A stretch of DNA of 64,000 bases from Duncaniella dubosii (lineage in GTDB: Bacteria > Bacteroidota > Bacteroidia > Bacteroidales > Muribaculaceae): contig NZ_CP039396.1 in the NCBI RefSeq assembly GCF_004803915.1, forward strand, positions 1,178,001 to 1,242,000. Reading direction: 5' to 3'. Below are positions 1-13,383 of the stretch, in pieces. The stretch's first letter is position 1. The number at the start of each line of letters is the position of its first letter. Position numbers and translations under genes: made by a program. The notes below the pieces were generated by a model, which saw only the letters and a program-made list of their open reading frames with translations, was not told the DNA's origin and searched no databases.

Positions 1-875
1 GTGGAAAAGAATACACCGTCCGTCACCTCCAGCACAACGATGATTTCAAGGGTGTCGACTTCGCCTTTGTATCAGCAGGTGCCGGTGTGTCGCGTGAATT
101 TGCCGAGACAATAACCAAGCACGGAGCTGTGATGATCGACAATTCAAGCGCCTTCCGCATGGACGAGGATGTGCCTCTGGTAGTCCCCGAAGTCAACGGC
201 GAGGATGCCTTTGACGCTCCCCGCGGAATCATAGCCAATCCCAACTGTACCACTGCGATCATGGTCGTGGCACTCAAACCCATCAACGACATCTCACCTA
301 TCAAGCGAGTACACGTAGCCACCTATCAGGCGGCTTCGGGAGCAGGCGCGGTAGCCATGCAGGAACTTGAAAACCAGTATGCGGAACTTGCTGAAGGGAA
401 AGAACCTACAGTCGAGAAATTCGCCTATCAGCTGGCCTACAACCTCATCCCCCACATCGATGTGTTCCTCGACAACGATTACACAAAGGAGGAGATGAAA
501 ATGTATAACGAGACAAAAAAGATCATGCACGCTCCGAATCTCGAAGTGAGCGCCACATGTATCCGTGTCCCGGTCATGCGCGCACACAGCGAGGCCGTAT
601 GGGTTGAAACAGAGAACCCTGTCAGCGTTGACGACGCACGCCGTGCATTCGAAAACGCCGAAGGTCTCGTGGTCATCGACGAACCCGCAGCTAAGAAATA
701 TCCGATGCCCCTTGACGCAGCCGGAAAAGACCCCGTCTACGCCGGACGTCTCCGTAAGGATCTCGCCAATCCCAATGGCCTCACATTCTGGCTCGTAGGC
801 GACCAGATCAAGAAAGGCGCAGCACTCAACGCAGTGCAGATCGCACAGTATATGATAGCTCATCCGCGCAACTGA
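1..875 (+). CDS. asd: Aspartate-semialdehyde dehydrogenase, 5'-truncated by window edge
   Basis: Makes L-aspartate 4-semialdehyde from aspartyl phosphate with NADPH, the branch point to lysine/diaminopimelate, threonine and methionine. The frame is open from base 3, so the N-terminal nucleotide-binding part lies upstream of the window. Visible family marks are the catalytic cysteine in NPNCTT (Cys codon at 246-248), the QAASGAGA loop, and the [11 protein letters not shown] segment with the active-site histidine. The gene ends in AHPRN and is followed by a strong terminator hairpin. dapB of the same pathway lies at 16.2 kb but is not linked to it in an operon. Identification is secure; only the true start is unseen. 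Confidence 0.95.
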   Translation, partial: GKEYTVRHLQHNDDFKGVDFAFVSAGAGVSREFAETITKHGAVMIDNSSAFRMDEDVPLVVPEVNGEDAFDAPRGIIANPNCTTAIMVVALKPINDISPIKRVHVATYQAASGAGAVAMQELENQYAELAEGKEPTVEKFAYQLAYNLIPHIDVFLDNDYTKEEMKMYNETKKIMHAPNLEVSATCIRVPVMRAHSEAVWVETENPVSVDDARRAFENAEGLVVIDEPAAKKYPMPLDAAGKDPVYAGRLRKDLANPNGLTFWLVGDQIKKGAALNAVQIAQYMIAHPRN

Positions 876-956
876 TCCAATGCCGGAAAATTCCAATCAT
901 ATCTGACAAACTCTTTGAGACAGCCACAACCGCTGTCCGAAAATCCATAAAAATAT

Positions 957-1006
957 AAATATGTAGAGGCTGCCGGCAGGGCAGGTTCTACATATTTATT
1001 TTTTTT
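957..1006 (+). terminator. Rho-independent terminator after asd
   Basis: Perfect 11-bp stem (957-967 with 987-997) with a GC-rich loop, followed by a run of T to 1006. It separates asd from the nifJ promoter. Confidence 0.85.
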
Positions 1007-1070
1007 GCTATTTTTCACTGTCTATTAGGTTTTTTACAATAAGTATACCGATGTTTTCCAAAGTTTTTCG

Positions 1071-1078
1071 TATCTTTG
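1071..1078 (+). promoter_or_regulatory. Bacteroidetes -7 box upstream of nifJ
   Basis: TATCTTTG fits the Bacteroidetes sigma-ABfr consensus TAnnTTTG and lies 68 bases before the nifJ ATG, giving a leader of about 60 nt. The -33 element is weak. Confidence 0.7.
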
Positions 1079-1131
1079 CGGGTAACATTTTACACATACC
1101 ATAGGAAACTTAAACTCAATTCTTTAAATAG

Positions 1132-4702
<3,571 letters not shown>

Positions 4703-4726
4703 GAGTAAATCTTATTTATAACCGTC

Positions 4727-4774
4727 AACAGAGTCTTTCCCTGCGGAATTCAGCAGAGAAAGACTCTGTTTTAT
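4727..4774 (+). terminator. Rho-independent terminator after nifJ
   Basis: Perfect 13-bp stem, 4727-4739 with 4758-4770, followed by a short T run. It lies between nifJ and the purC promoter. Confidence 0.85.
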
Positions 4775-4896
4775 TCTCCGTATAACGTTAACAGACAAAA
4801 GTGTTCATATAAATACGGCCGACCGTTTTTAATCATTATTAAAATGTTTCGGTCAAACTCGCTATAAATGTTGTTGACGCTATGATGAATTTTTTG

Positions 4897-4904
4897 TAAT
4901 TTTG
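4897..4904 (+). promoter_or_regulatory. -7 box upstream of purC
   Basis: TAATTTTG matches TAnnTTTG, with TTGTTG at 4871-4876 about 20 bases upstream as a -33 element. It lies 39 bases before the purC ATG. Confidence 0.75.
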
Positions 4905-4942
4905 CCTCAGTATATAACCCAACCAATACCAAATCATAACTC

Positions 4943-5893
4943 ATGGCTACAACTTTGGTTAACACCGATTTTCATTTCCCCGGACAGACTGCGGTCTATC
5001 ACGGAAAAGTGCGTGACGTCTATACCATCAACGACGACCTCCTCGTCATGGTCGCAACCGACCGCATCTCGGCCTTCGACGTAATCCTCCCCAAAGGCAT
5101 CCCCTACAAGGGACAGGCCCTCAACCAGATAGCAGCATCGTTCCTCGACGCTACCGCCGACATCGTTCCCAACTGGAAAATCGCAGTCCCCGACCCTATG
5201 GTCACCGTAGGCTATCGTTGCGAAGGTCTGCGCCTCGAAATGATTATCCGTGGCTATCTCGCCGGCAGCGCATGGCGCGACTACAAGAACGGCATGCGTG
5301 AAATCTGCGGAGTGAAACTTCCTGAAGGCATGGTTGAGAATCAGGCGTTCCCCGAACCCATTATAACCCCCACCACCAAAGCCGATGCCGGACACGACGA
5401 GAACATCTCACGTGAAGAAGCCATCGCTCAGGGCATCGTGACCGAAGAACAGTTCGACACAATGGCAGCCTATACCCGTGCCCTCTTCAAACGCGGTTCG
5501 GAGATGGCAGCCGAAAAGGGTCTGATCCTTGTCGACACCAAATATGAATTCGGCCTCCGCGAAGGCAAGGTAATCCTTATCGACGAAATCCACACACCCG
5601 ACTCATCGCGCTATTTCTACGCCGAAGGCTATGAGGAGCGTCTCGCCAAGGGCGAACCACAGCGTCAGCTCTCAAAGGAATTTGTGCGCGAATGGCTTAT
5701 GGCCAACGGATTCATGGGCAAGGAAGGCCAGCAGGTGCCTGAAATGACCGACGCTTTCTGCGAAGAGGTTTCCGAACGCTACATTGAGCTTTACGAACAC
5801 ATCACAGGCAAGAAATTCGAGAAAGCACCCGAAGCACATCTCGAAGACCGCATAGCCAAAAACGTGCTCGACTGCCTCACAAATCTCAAGTAA
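4943..5893 (+). CDS. purC: SAICAR synthetase
   Basis: Phosphoribosylaminoimidazole-succinocarboxamide synthase joins aspartate to CAIR with ATP in purine synthesis. The protein has 316 residues, usual for the longer Bacteroidetes form. It opens with the typical [11 protein letters not shown] and ATDRISAFD strands of the ATP-grasp-like fold, and contains the [11 protein letters not shown] and DTKYEFG blocks seen across the family. The ATG start is supported by the TAATTTTG promoter 39 bases upstream. ubiE follows after 36 bases in the same direction and may be cotranscribed. No anomalies seen. Confidence 0.97.
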   Translation: MATTLVNTDFHFPGQTAVYHGKVRDVYTINDDLLVMVATDRISAFDVILPKGIPYKGQALNQIAASFLDATADIVPNWKIAVPDPMVTVGYRCEGLRLEMIIRGYLAGSAWRDYKNGMREICGVKLPEGMVENQAFPEPIITPTTKADAGHDENISREEAIAQGIVTEEQFDTMAAYTRALFKRGSEMAAEKGLILVDTKYEFGLREGKVILIDEIHTPDSSRYFYAEGYEERLAKGEPQRQLSKEFVREWLMANGFMGKEGQQVPEMTDAFCEEVSERYIELYEHITGKKFEKAPEAHLEDRIAKNVLDCLTNLK

Positions 5894-5929
5894 GGCCACC
5901 GGCCAACCATCAAAAAAGAAAGCTGTCAA

Positions 5930-6667
5930 GTGCAAGTAGAACAGATCAATCCCTACACCGACGATTCGCGCCACAAGACCGAACAGGTCCGCGAGATGTT
6001 CGACTCCATTGCCCCGGCCTACGACTTTATGAACCGGGCAATGACATTCGGCATCGACCGCCTGTGGCGCAGACGCGCCGTGAAGATGATGCGTGATGTC
6101 GCCCACAGCGATGTCCTTGACATCGCTACCGGGACAGGAGATCTCGCAATCATGATGGCAAAGACCATGACTGATGCAAAAATCACCGGGCTCGACCTCT
6201 CGGAAGGGATGATTGAAATCGGACGGCGGAAAGTGGCCGAAAGCAGACTTGACGACCGAATCTCGTTCCAGACCGGCGACTGCCTCGCACTCCCGTTTGC
6301 CGACAATTCGTTTGACTGCATAACCTGTGCATACGGAGTCAGGAATTTCGAAAATCTGGCGGCGGGCTACAAGGAAATGCGCCGTGTGCTGCGTCCGGGC
6401 GGTCTGCTCGTCATCATCGAGCTGTCGACCCCTCCCTCCGCTTTAGTCAAGCCGTTCTACGATCTTTACACGCGCTATCTGATACCGGCCGTAGGCAGAA
6501 TGGTATCGAAAGACACCCGCGCCTACAGTTATCTGCCGGAATCCATCGCAGCTGTCCCCCAGCGCGAACGGATGTGTCAGATCATGGGCGAGGCCGGCCT
6601 GACCGACTGCCGCTATCTGCCCCTGACCTTCGGGACATGCACTATCTACACAGCTTCGACAAAATGA
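5930..6667 (+). CDS. ubiE: Demethylmenaquinone methyltransferase
   Basis: SAM-dependent C-methyltransferase for the last step of menaquinone synthesis, also called MenG. The protein has 245 residues, a normal length. Visible marks are the VREMFDSIAPAYDFMNR opening, the SAM-binding DIATGTGDLA loop (about residues 64-73), and the CITCAYGVRNF and RVLRPGGLLVIIE segments. The start is a GTG at 5930 reading MQVEQINPYTDD; no ATG offers a better beginning. It lies 36 bases behind purC and 44 bases before the DUF3467 gene. Since Bacteroidales make menaquinone rather than ubiquinone, the menaquinone role is inferred. Confidence 0.94.
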   Translation: MQVEQINPYTDDSRHKTEQVREMFDSIAPAYDFMNRAMTFGIDRLWRRRAVKMMRDVAHSDVLDIATGTGDLAIMMAKTMTDAKITGLDLSEGMIEIGRRKVAESRLDDRISFQTGDCLALPFADNSFDCITCAYGVRNFENLAAGYKEMRRVLRPGGLLVIIELSTPPSALVKPFYDLYTRYLIPAVGRMVSKDTRAYSYLPESIAAVPQRERMCQIMGEAGLTDCRYLPLTFGTCTIYTASTK

Positions 6668-6711
6668 CAACAATCCATTAAATTACAAACCCTTATAAAC
6701 TCAAAAGTCTT

Positions 6712-7053
6712 ATGTCAAACAACAACAATAATCCCAACGAAATAAAGATTGAACTTTCACCCGACGTTGCCCGTGGAATCTACTCAAATCTCGCTGTGAT
6801 TTCACACGGCGCCAACGAATTTTTCATCGACTTCATCACCATGGCTCCCAACATGCCGCAGGCCAAGGTGCAGTCACGCATCATCATGACTCCCGAAAAT
6901 GCCAAGAATCTACTCGGCGCACTCATGGAGAATGTGAAGAAGTATGAATCAACTTTCGGTGAAATCCGTCCGAAGCGTCCCGTAAACATGGGCGGAAACA
7001 ACGGCGGAAACGGAGAAATCCCCAACCCGTTCATCATGGGCGGAAAGGCATAA
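6712..7053 (+). CDS. DUF3467 family protein
   Basis: A 113-residue soluble protein of the DUF3467 family, whose function is not established. It has an Asn-rich N-terminus (MSNNNNNPNE), a core reading IELSPDVARGIYSNLAVISHG and SRIIMTPENAKNLLGALMEN, and a Gly/Asn-rich tail with NMGGNNGGNG. These blocks recur in small Bacteroidetes proteins of this size. It is probably cytoplasmic because no signal peptide is present. It sits between ubiE and cysS and is followed by an AT-rich inverted-repeat region. Family assignment is from recognition of the core; no function is claimed. Confidence 0.85.
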   Translation: MSNNNNNPNEIKIELSPDVARGIYSNLAVISHGANEFFIDFITMAPNMPQAKVQSRIIMTPENAKNLLGALMENVKKYESTFGEIRPKRPVNMGGNNGGNGEIPNPFIMGGKA

Positions 7054-7060
7054 ATTCCTA

Positions 7061-7185
7061 TTTCATAGTTGCATAATTCATAATAATCGCATAATTTATC
7101 ATTGAAGGCCGATCCGGCAAAAGAAATTTTGCCGGCAGACTGAAATGAAATATGCAATTATGGGTTATGCAATTAAATTTTTATG
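7061..7185. repeat. AT-rich imperfect inverted repeat with central hairpin
   Basis: Arms at about 7063-7098 and 7145-7182 are imperfect reverse complements built from GCATAATT/AATTATGC words. Between them lies a perfect 9-bp stem, CCGGCAAAA at 7114-7122 with its complement at 7127-7135. The right arm overlaps the first in-frame ATGs of cysS. It could end the DUF3467 transcript or be a small palindromic repeat. Confidence 0.5.
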
Positions 7186-7189
7186 GCTT

Positions 7190-8674
7190 ATGATTGACAA
7201 CAATTTTACTATCTACAACACACTCACCCGCACAAAGGAACTTTTCACATCCATCCATGAGGGAAAAGTGGGAATGTATGTGTGCGGACCGACCGTTTAC
7301 GGCGACGGACATCTCGGACACGCACGTCCGGCCATCACATTCGATGTCCTTTTCCGCTATCTTAACCATCTGGGCTACAAGGTGCGCTATGTCCGCAACA
7401 TAACCGATGTCGGCCATCTCGAACACGATGCTGACGACGGAGAGGACAAGATAGCGAAGAAAGCACGTCTCGAACAGCTCGAACCGATGGAAGTCGTGCA
7501 GCACTATCTGACACGCTACCACAAGGCAATGGACGCGCTCAACGTGCTTCCTCCTTCAATCGAACCACATGCTTCGGGCCATATCATCGAGCAGATCGAA
7601 TATATCAAAAAAATCCTTGACAGCGGATATGCCTATATCTCCGACGGTTCGGTCTACTTCGATGTTCCCAAATTCAACAAGGAACACCCCTACGGCAAGC
7701 TTTCAGGCCGAAACATCGACGAGCTTTACGCCAACACCCGCACCCTCGACGGACAGGACCAGAAACACCATCCGGCCGACTTCGCACTCTGGAAAAAGGC
7801 TGCCCCCGAACACATCATGCACTGGCCTTCGCCTTGGAGCGAGGGATTTCCCGGCTGGCACCTCGAATGCTCGACAATGGGCGAGAAATATCTCGGCGAG
7901 ACTTTCGACATACACGGAGGCGGCATGGATCTCATGTTCCCCCACCACGAGTGTGAGATAGCTCAGTCTGTCGCCCACAACGGGCACGATACCGTCCACT
8001 ACTGGATGCACAACAACATGATCACCATCAACGGTAAGAAGATGGGAAAATCGCTCGGCAACTTCATTACGCTCGACGAATTCTTCAACGGGACGCATCC
8101 GCTGCTCGAACAGGCATATTCGCCGATGACAATCCGTTTCTTCATCCTTCAGGCACATTACAGAGGGACGGTCGACTTCTCCAACGAAGCTCTCAAAGCC
8201 TCTGAAAAAGCGCTCGGACGCATGCTCGAAGGCTATCGCAGACTTCAGGAACTAACTCCTTCGGAGGAATCGACCATCGATGTCAGCAACATCCGCCACA
8301 AATGCTACGAGGCGATGGACGACGACATGAACACTCCGATTGTCATCGCAAACCTCTTCGATGCGCTCCGCCTTGTCAATCAGGTGAAGGACGGTCATGC
8401 AAAAGCCACACAGGCCGACATCGACGAACTTAAAGCCGTGTTCGACATCTTCCTTGTCGACATTCTCGGCGTGCGCACGGAAATGGCCGGAAGCGGTGAC
8501 AACGGCGAGGCTCTGCGCCCATTCGAGCAGGCAATGGACCTTCTGCTTGAAATGCGTGCCAAGGCGAAGGCCAATAAGGACTGGGCTACGTCCGACCTTA
8601 TACGCGACCGCCTCGCAGCCATCGGATTTACGGTCAAGGACACTAAAGACGGTGCCGAGTGGAAACTAAGCTGA
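7190..8674 (+). CDS. cysS: Cysteinyl-tRNA synthetase
   Basis: Charges tRNA-Cys. This class I synthetase has the HIGH-type motif GHLGHARPA (about residues 40-48), the zinc-site Cys/His positions in [16 protein letters not shown] and HHECEIAQ, and the KMSKS-type sequence [10 protein letters not shown] start it at the ATG at 7190 ([13 protein letters not shown]), which matches the usual N-terminus. The in-frame ATG at 7145 would add 15 residues that lie inside an AT-rich inverted repeat. The last 16 bases overlap the following MscS-type gene, so the two are translationally coupled. The catalytic blocks look intact. Confidence 0.96.
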   Translation: MIDNNFTIYNTLTRTKELFTSIHEGKVGMYVCGPTVYGDGHLGHARPAITFDVLFRYLNHLGYKVRYVRNITDVGHLEHDADDGEDKIAKKARLEQLEPMEVVQHYLTRYHKAMDALNVLPPSIEPHASGHIIEQIEYIKKILDSGYAYISDGSVYFDVPKFNKEHPYGKLSGRNIDELYANTRTLDGQDQKHHPADFALWKKAAPEHIMHWPSPWSEGFPGWHLECSTMGEKYLGETFDIHGGGMDLMFPHHECEIAQSVAHNGHDTVHYWMHNNMITINGKKMGKSLGNFITLDEFFNGTHPLLEQAYSPMTIRFFILQAHYRGTVDFSNEALKASEKALGRMLEGYRRLQELTPSEESTIDVSNIRHKCYEAMDDDMNTPIVIANLFDALRLVNQVKDGHAKATQADIDELKAVFDIFLVDILGVRTEMAGSGDNGEALRPFEQAMDLLLEMRAKAKANKDWATSDLIRDRLAAIGFTVKDTKDGAEWKLS

Positions 8675-9879
8675 TTGCCAGTTATCTCAACTGGACCACA
8701 GAAACACTGCGCGGTTGGGGAGTAGGCGAAAGTCTGCTCCACTTCTGCGCAACTATTTTGATTGCCGGAGGCGCTCTGCTTCTGGCTTGGCTGCTGTATT
8801 TTGTCGTCACCAGATATGTGATTCCGGCAGTGTTGAAACTCGTCAGAATAACCGATGCCAGCTGGGACGATATCCTGTTCAACGAACGTCTGCTAAGGGT
8901 CGTAGCTGAACTTGCCTGTGTGATGCTCATGCAGGCCACCATCCCCGACGGACTGACCTATTATCCGACACTTCACGGTCTGGCGGTGCTGACATTCCGG
9001 ATACTGATAGTCTGTGTCGCCGTCCATCTGATCAACCGCTTCCTGCTCGCTGTCTACGAGCTTATCGAGAGGTCGTCGTCGGGACGTGCGTCATCGCTGA
9101 AAGGCATACGCCAGATGCTACAGGTGATATCGGTGTCAATAGGTGTCATCATCATAATCTCCATTCTCGCCAACAAAAATCCTCTGACGGTCATCACCGG
9201 TCTGGGAGCAGCCGCCACCGTGCTCATGTTGGTGTTCAAGGACTCGATCATGGGTGTTGTGGCAGGTGTACAGCTTACACTTAACGACATGCTCCGTCCC
9301 GGTGACTGGATAACTGTCCCCGCGCGCAACATCAACGGCACCGTGCTTGAAGTCGGGCTTACGACAGTCAAGGTCCAGAATTTCGACATGACGATTGTCA
9401 CAATCCCGCCATACGCCCTCGTAAGCGAATCGTTCCAGAACTGGCGCGGAATGACGGATTCACGCGGCCGACGCATCAACCGAGCCGTGACCATAGATGT
9501 GAACAGTGTAAGGTTCTGTGATGAAGAGACCATACGTGAGCTTAAAAACGAAGAATGGTGGAATCAGCTCGACCACTCTACTCCACACGTCAATCTCACA
9601 CTTTTCAGGAAGTATCTCGAACACTATATCTCGACGCTTCCCGAAATGAAGACAGATGCCAATATGGTCTATATGGTGCGCGAGCTTGCCCCGACCCCGG
9701 AAGGAATACCGCTTGAACTGTATTTCTTCACATCGCTCACATCGTGGAAGCCATACGAACATTTTCAGGCTCAGGTCATAGACCACGTGCTTGCCTCGGT
9801 CCACCGTTTCGGACTCCGTATCTATCAGGCACCCTCCGGACGTGACGTTGCGATGCTTGCAAACGCAAGAAACGCATAA
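8659..9879 (+). CDS. MscS-family mechanosensitive channel (YbdG-like)
   Basis: Inner-membrane small-conductance channel that releases solutes on osmotic downshock. It has 406 residues with about five hydrophobic segments, at roughly residues 26-54, 80-95, 108-130, 152-172 and 178-205. The pore-lining and beta-domain blocks read [16 protein letters not shown] and [15 protein letters not shown], and the [18 protein letters not shown] stretch is characteristic of the YbdG type. It starts at a GTG that overlaps the end of cysS by 16 bases. It is followed by a hairpin terminator. Subfamily is by resemblance. Confidence 0.88.
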   Translation: METKLIASYLNWTTETLRGWGVGESLLHFCATILIAGGALLLAWLLYFVVTRYVIPAVLKLVRITDASWDDILFNERLLRVVAELACVMLMQATIPDGLTYYPTLHGLAVLTFRILIVCVAVHLINRFLLAVYELIERSSSGRASSLKGIRQMLQVISVSIGVIIIISILANKNPLTVITGLGAAATVLMLVFKDSIMGVVAGVQLTLNDMLRPGDWITVPARNINGTVLEVGLTTVKVQNFDMTIVTIPPYALVSESFQNWRGMTDSRGRRINRAVTIDVNSVRFCDEETIRELKNEEWWNQLDHSTPHVNLTLFRKYLEHYISTLPEMKTDANMVYMVRELAPTPEGIPLELYFFTSLTSWKPYEHFQAQVIDHVLASVHRFGLRIYQAPSGRDVAMLANARNA

Positions 9880-9887
9880 AAAACAAA

Positions 9888-9916
9888 CGAGAAGATGATA
9901 TCACATCGTCTTCTCG
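9888..9916 (+). terminator. Hairpin terminator after MscS gene
   Basis: A 12-bp stem with one mismatch (9888-9899 with 9905-9916) lies 9 bases past the stop codon; the T tail is weak. The rest of the 324-base gap to recA is AT-rich. It holds a possible upstream -7 box at 10044-10051 (TATTTTTG) and the recA promoter; I see no gene. Confidence 0.6.
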
Positions 9917-10158
9917 CTTAGATAATAAACCAATCATTATCACATTTCTTGCAATGGAAAAAGTAATTTTGCTATGTACTTATAAAACGTGTCATGTCTA
10001 AAAAGGTTCAATGCAAAATGAAAAAATATTTATTTTATTCCAATATTTTTGTCAACTCTCCGAAAATAGCTAACTTAGCATTCGGAATAAAATTCAAGGC
10101 AAACTGAAGTTAACAGATTTTTCATGCAGTGCGCACACTTGTTGCCCACGTCGCGCGT

Positions 10159-10166
10159 TAACTTTG
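10159..10166 (+). promoter_or_regulatory. -7 box upstream of recA
   Basis: TAACTTTG matches TAnnTTTG 38 bases before the recA ATG, with TTGTTG around 10139-10144 as a possible -33. I see no obvious LexA-type operator palindrome. Confidence 0.7.
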
Positions 10167-10203
10167 CAATGTTAATGATTGAAATATAAACTACAAAATA
10201 TCT

Positions 10204-11409
10204 ATGGCTAAAAAGGAAACAACCATAAAAGCTTCGAAGGAAAAGGAAACCGATCCCGCAAAAGCCAAACTTAACGCTCTCGCACAGGCCCTCGGCAACA
10301 TCGAGAAAAATTTCGGACGCGGAGCCATCATGAAGCTCGGCGACGAAAATATCGAAAACGTCGAAGTCATCCCGACCGGCTCGATCGGGCTCAACCACGC
10401 CCTCGGCGTAGGCGGTTATCCACGTGGACGTATCATTGAAATCTACGGCCCGGAATCATCAGGTAAGACCACTCTTGCAATCCACGCTATTGCCGAAGCC
10501 CAGAAAGCCGGAGGAATCGCAGCAATCATCGACGCCGAGCATGCCTTTGACCGCTTCTATGCAGAAAAGCTCGGAGTAGATGTCAACAACCTCCTTATGG
10601 CACAGCCCGACAACGGAGAGCAGGCTCTTGAAATAGCCGAGCAGCTGATCCGCTCATCGGCAATCGATATTCTTGTAGTCGACTCGGTGGCCGCCCTCAC
10701 TCCAAAAAGTGAAATCGACGGTGATATGGGCGACAAGAACGTAGGCGTTCAGGCAAGACTTATGTCACAGGCTATGCGTAAGCTCACAGGTACAATCTCA
10801 CGCACAAACACCACCTGTATTTTCATCAATCAGCTCCGTGAGAAAATCGGTGTGATGTTCGGTCCGTCGGAAACAACCACCGGCGGCAACGCCCTCAAAT
10901 TCTACGCCTCGGTGCGTATCGATATCCGCCCGAGCACAGCCATAAAGGACGGTGACGACGTGCTTGGCAAACTTACCAAGGTCAAGGTTGTCAAAAACAA
11001 GGTCGCGCCTCCATTCAAACGCGCGGAATTCGACATCATGTTCGGCGAAGGAATCTCGCGGAGCGGTGAAATCATCGATCTCGGCGTAGAACTCGGAATC
11101 ATCAAGAAAAGCGGGTCATGGTTCTCATACAACGATTCGAAAATCGCACAGGGACGCGACGCGGCCAAGCGTGTGATTCAGGACAATCCCGAACTCGCCG
11201 ACGAACTTGAGGGGCTCATCATGGAAGCTCTAAAGAATCAGGACAACCGTAACGGAAAGAAAGAAGCCCCGAAGAAAAAAGACAAGGAAACCCCGACTTC
11301 CGCCGACGATGCCGACGAGCCTACAGCAGCAGACCTTAAGGCCGTTGACGATAGCCTCTTTGACGACGAGGATCTGCCCGACGACTTCTCTATAGAAGAA
11401 GACATCTGA
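10204..11409 (+). CDS. recA: Recombinase RecA
   Basis: DNA-dependent ATPase that pairs homologous strands and drives SOS signalling. The protein has 401 residues, longer than the 350-residue norm because of a charged tail. The Walker A motif GPESSGKTT is at about residues 82-90, followed by the family blocks [21 protein letters not shown], the Walker B strand [10 protein letters not shown], the L1/L2 DNA-binding region and the [14 protein letters not shown] block. The C-terminus after residue 345 is Lys- then Asp/Glu-rich (DDEDLPDD), as in other Bacteroidetes RecA. It stands alone between its own promoter and a strong terminator. Confidence 0.98.
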   Translation: MAKKETTIKASKEKETDPAKAKLNALAQALGNIEKNFGRGAIMKLGDENIENVEVIPTGSIGLNHALGVGGYPRGRIIEIYGPESSGKTTLAIHAIAEAQKAGGIAAIIDAEHAFDRFYAEKLGVDVNNLLMAQPDNGEQALEIAEQLIRSSAIDILVVDSVAALTPKSEIDGDMGDKNVGVQARLMSQAMRKLTGTISRTNTTCIFINQLREKIGVMFGPSETTTGGNALKFYASVRIDIRPSTAIKDGDDVLGKLTKVKVVKNKVAPPFKRAEFDIMFGEGISRSGEIIDLGVELGIIKKSGSWFSYNDSKIAQGRDAAKRVIQDNPELADELEGLIMEALKNQDNRNGKKEAPKKKDKETPTSADDADEPTAADLKAVDDSLFDDEDLPDDFSIEEDI

Positions 11410-11439
11410 TCATCACCATAAAGGTAAGACACAAAACGC

Positions 11440-11490
11440 GCCCGGTAAAATCAGCCGTAAGAGTCGGTTGATTTTACCGGGCATGCTTTT
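11440..11490. terminator. Terminator between recA and DUF2851 gene
   Basis: Perfect 14-bp stem (11440-11453 with 11469-11482) followed by a T-rich tail on the + strand. Since the gene on the right is convergent, the hairpin may serve both strands. Confidence 0.85.
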
Positions 11491-11508
11491 ATTCTTTCAT
11501 CCATCATG

Positions 11509-12789
11509 TCAGCGCCGGGCTTTCATGGCAAGCAGCCGGTGGCCCAGACGGCAATACAGACATTTACGGGTCTGGCAATAATTGCGTCGCAGATGTATCA
11601 GCGCCTGCGAGGTAAATGCGTCCTTACACGCCATTCCTGCATTCAAAAACAATGTCACTATCGAATTACTCTCAGCCGGAATCTCCTGCAGAAGCTCTAC
11701 CGCACGCCCGCAAAGCGCCTCATCGCCATGCCTGATGCCATAGGCCATCATCAACGGCGCGGCTACATTGATCAGAAGAATATCAACCGAGTTCCTGCTC
11801 AGACATTCATACGTGCGCTCACTTCCCGGACCGAAAGTAAAATGGGTTGCCCAATATCCCGTCAGAGGCTCGTTAAACATTTTCCTCAGCTCCTCAAGTC
11901 CGTCGGCCTTTATTATCCTGCTGACAAGTCGCGAGTCATTGGCAATAAGACGGGCAAGGAGTGCGATGCGTCGGTGAGGGAAATTATGCGGACGCATCCG
12001 CGCCATCTTCCAGCCCAGAGGCTGCAGCGGTTTCAGTGAAAATTTATGTGCAAAAAAACGATGTTCTTTTTGAAGCATCTCCATGTATGGGTCTGTCACA
12101 AACGCTTTTTCAAGAAAACCGCCCTGTCCGAACATAAGAGCCTCAATCGCCACGTCGGAATCACTGTGCTTGCGTAGAAAATGTAACGGCAACGACATTG
12201 CCAGACGTTCCATAGGCTCTGAATTGGTGCTGAAACCAAGCGCACGGGCAAGAATCACATAGCATGTCTGTTCCCAGTCTCCGGCATATTGCCTCATCAG
12301 GTTCTCAATGTGATCGACCTTTGAATACAGACGCTCATAGGCAAGCGATGTAATCCAGTCGGCAAGATGCAATGGTGACAGTCCCCGGATTTCACGCGCA
12401 CACGGCAGATCGATGTCAGCGCGGTCGACCAGCTCATGGTAACGCCTGTGAAATTCAGGCGAACAGCTCATGCGCATCTGAGGAATCACCTCACCGTTCG
12501 ACCGGCATATCTGAGCGTCATCACGGTCAACGACATGAAGTACCACCGAATCATAAGCCTTGTCGCCGTCGTGACGATGGCGATGCCAGTCGCTCGCCCG
12601 CACATGGACTTCGACATCACCCGCCCACAGGTGCTCACCTATTTTCACCTTTGCATTGAAAAAGTCAGGCCCCGCATCGGTGTTTAGCCGACCGGGGTCT
12701 ATTATCGACAGTCTGCGACCGTCCACAGTGACAAGGTCGGTCTGCACCAGCAGCCGATGCTGCCACACGTATTGCATCAGTCGCTCCAT
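11509..12789 (-). CDS. DUF2851 family protein
   Basis: A 426-residue cytoplasmic protein of the DUF2851 family, common in Bacteroidetes and of unknown function. Family text includes MQYVWQHRLL at the start, GRRLSIIDPGRLNTDAGPDF, the AGDVEVHVRASDWHRH block with clustered His and Asp residues, and VVLHVVDRDDA. The acidic/His-rich N-terminal third looks enzyme-like, but no reaction is known to me. The C-terminus carries several cysteines (CQTRKCLYCRLGHRLL), a possible metal site. It is the last gene of a five-gene minus-strand run beginning at 15924, 54 bases after ribH. Confidence 0.88.
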   Translation of the reverse strand: MERLMQYVWQHRLLVQTDLVTVDGRRLSIIDPGRLNTDAGPDFFNAKVKIGEHLWAGDVEVHVRASDWHRHRHDGDKAYDSVVLHVVDRDDAQICRSNGEVIPQMRMSCSPEFHRRYHELVDRADIDLPCAREIRGLSPLHLADWITSLAYERLYSKVDHIENLMRQYAGDWEQTCYVILARALGFSTNSEPMERLAMSLPLHFLRKHSDSDVAIEALMFGQGGFLEKAFVTDPYMEMLQKEHRFFAHKFSLKPLQPLGWKMARMRPHNFPHRRIALLARLIANDSRLVSRIIKADGLEELRKMFNEPLTGYWATHFTFGPGSERTYECLSRNSVDILLINVAAPLMMAYGIRHGDEALCGRAVELLQEIPAESNSIVTLFLNAGMACKDAFTSQALIHLRRNYCQTRKCLYCRLGHRLLAMKARR

Positions 12790-12843
12790 GGAGAGAATGG
12801 ATTAAGAGTTTGTAATCGAGGAGAAGAAATACAGAAGGCTTTT

Positions 12844-13323
12844 TTAAAGTTCGTCGACAGCACGGTTGAGCGCCACCATCTTGAGGGCAGTCTCGGCAGC
12901 CTCCGTGCCTTTGTTTCCGAGCGCACCACCTGCACGGTCAAGAGCCTGCTGCTCTTCGTTGACTGTCAGCACTCCGAATATGACGGGAATATCGCAATCA
13001 GCATTCAGCGAGGTCATACCCTGAGTGACACTCTGACATACATAGTCAAAATGAGGTGTATCACCCTTGATTACACATCCGATAATAATTACAGCGTCAA
13101 AGTTGCCGGTCTCGATAAGCTTTGAGGCGGCAAACGTAAGCTCGACCGCACCGGGCACGCTTACGACAGCGATGTCCTCATCCTTAAGACCGTTTGACTT
13201 AAGAAGCGATACAGCTCCATCGCGTAGAGCCGAGGTGATATGACCGTTCCATTCAGCCACGGCGATTGCGATTCTTACATCTTCAAGTTTCGGGAGAGCG
13301 CTTTGGGGTGTAAACTGTGACAT
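12844..13323 (-). CDS. ribH: 6,7-dimethyl-8-ribityllumazine synthase
   Basis: Condenses 5-amino-6-ribitylaminouracil with dihydroxybutanone phosphate in riboflavin synthesis and forms a 60-mer capsid-like shell in many bacteria. The protein has 159 residues. It shows the substrate-binding VAEWNGHIT strand, the VPGAVELTFAA segment, the GCVIKGDTPHFDYVC loop with the catalytic His, and PVIFGVLTVNEEQQAL. It lies between a TPR protein (60 bases upstream) and the DUF2851 gene. No other riboflavin gene is present in the window. Confidence 0.96.
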   Translation of the reverse strand: MSQFTPQSALPKLEDVRIAIAVAEWNGHITSALRDGAVSLLKSNGLKDEDIAVVSVPGAVELTFAASKLIETGNFDAVIIIGCVIKGDTPHFDYVCQSVTQGMTSLNADCDIPVIFGVLTVNEEQQALDRAGGALGNKGTEAAETALKMVALNRAVDEL

Positions 13324-13383
13324 TGTTTGATTTTAATTTGATTATTCAGTCTGTCCGGCAACTTCGGGCGCAGGACAATATAT

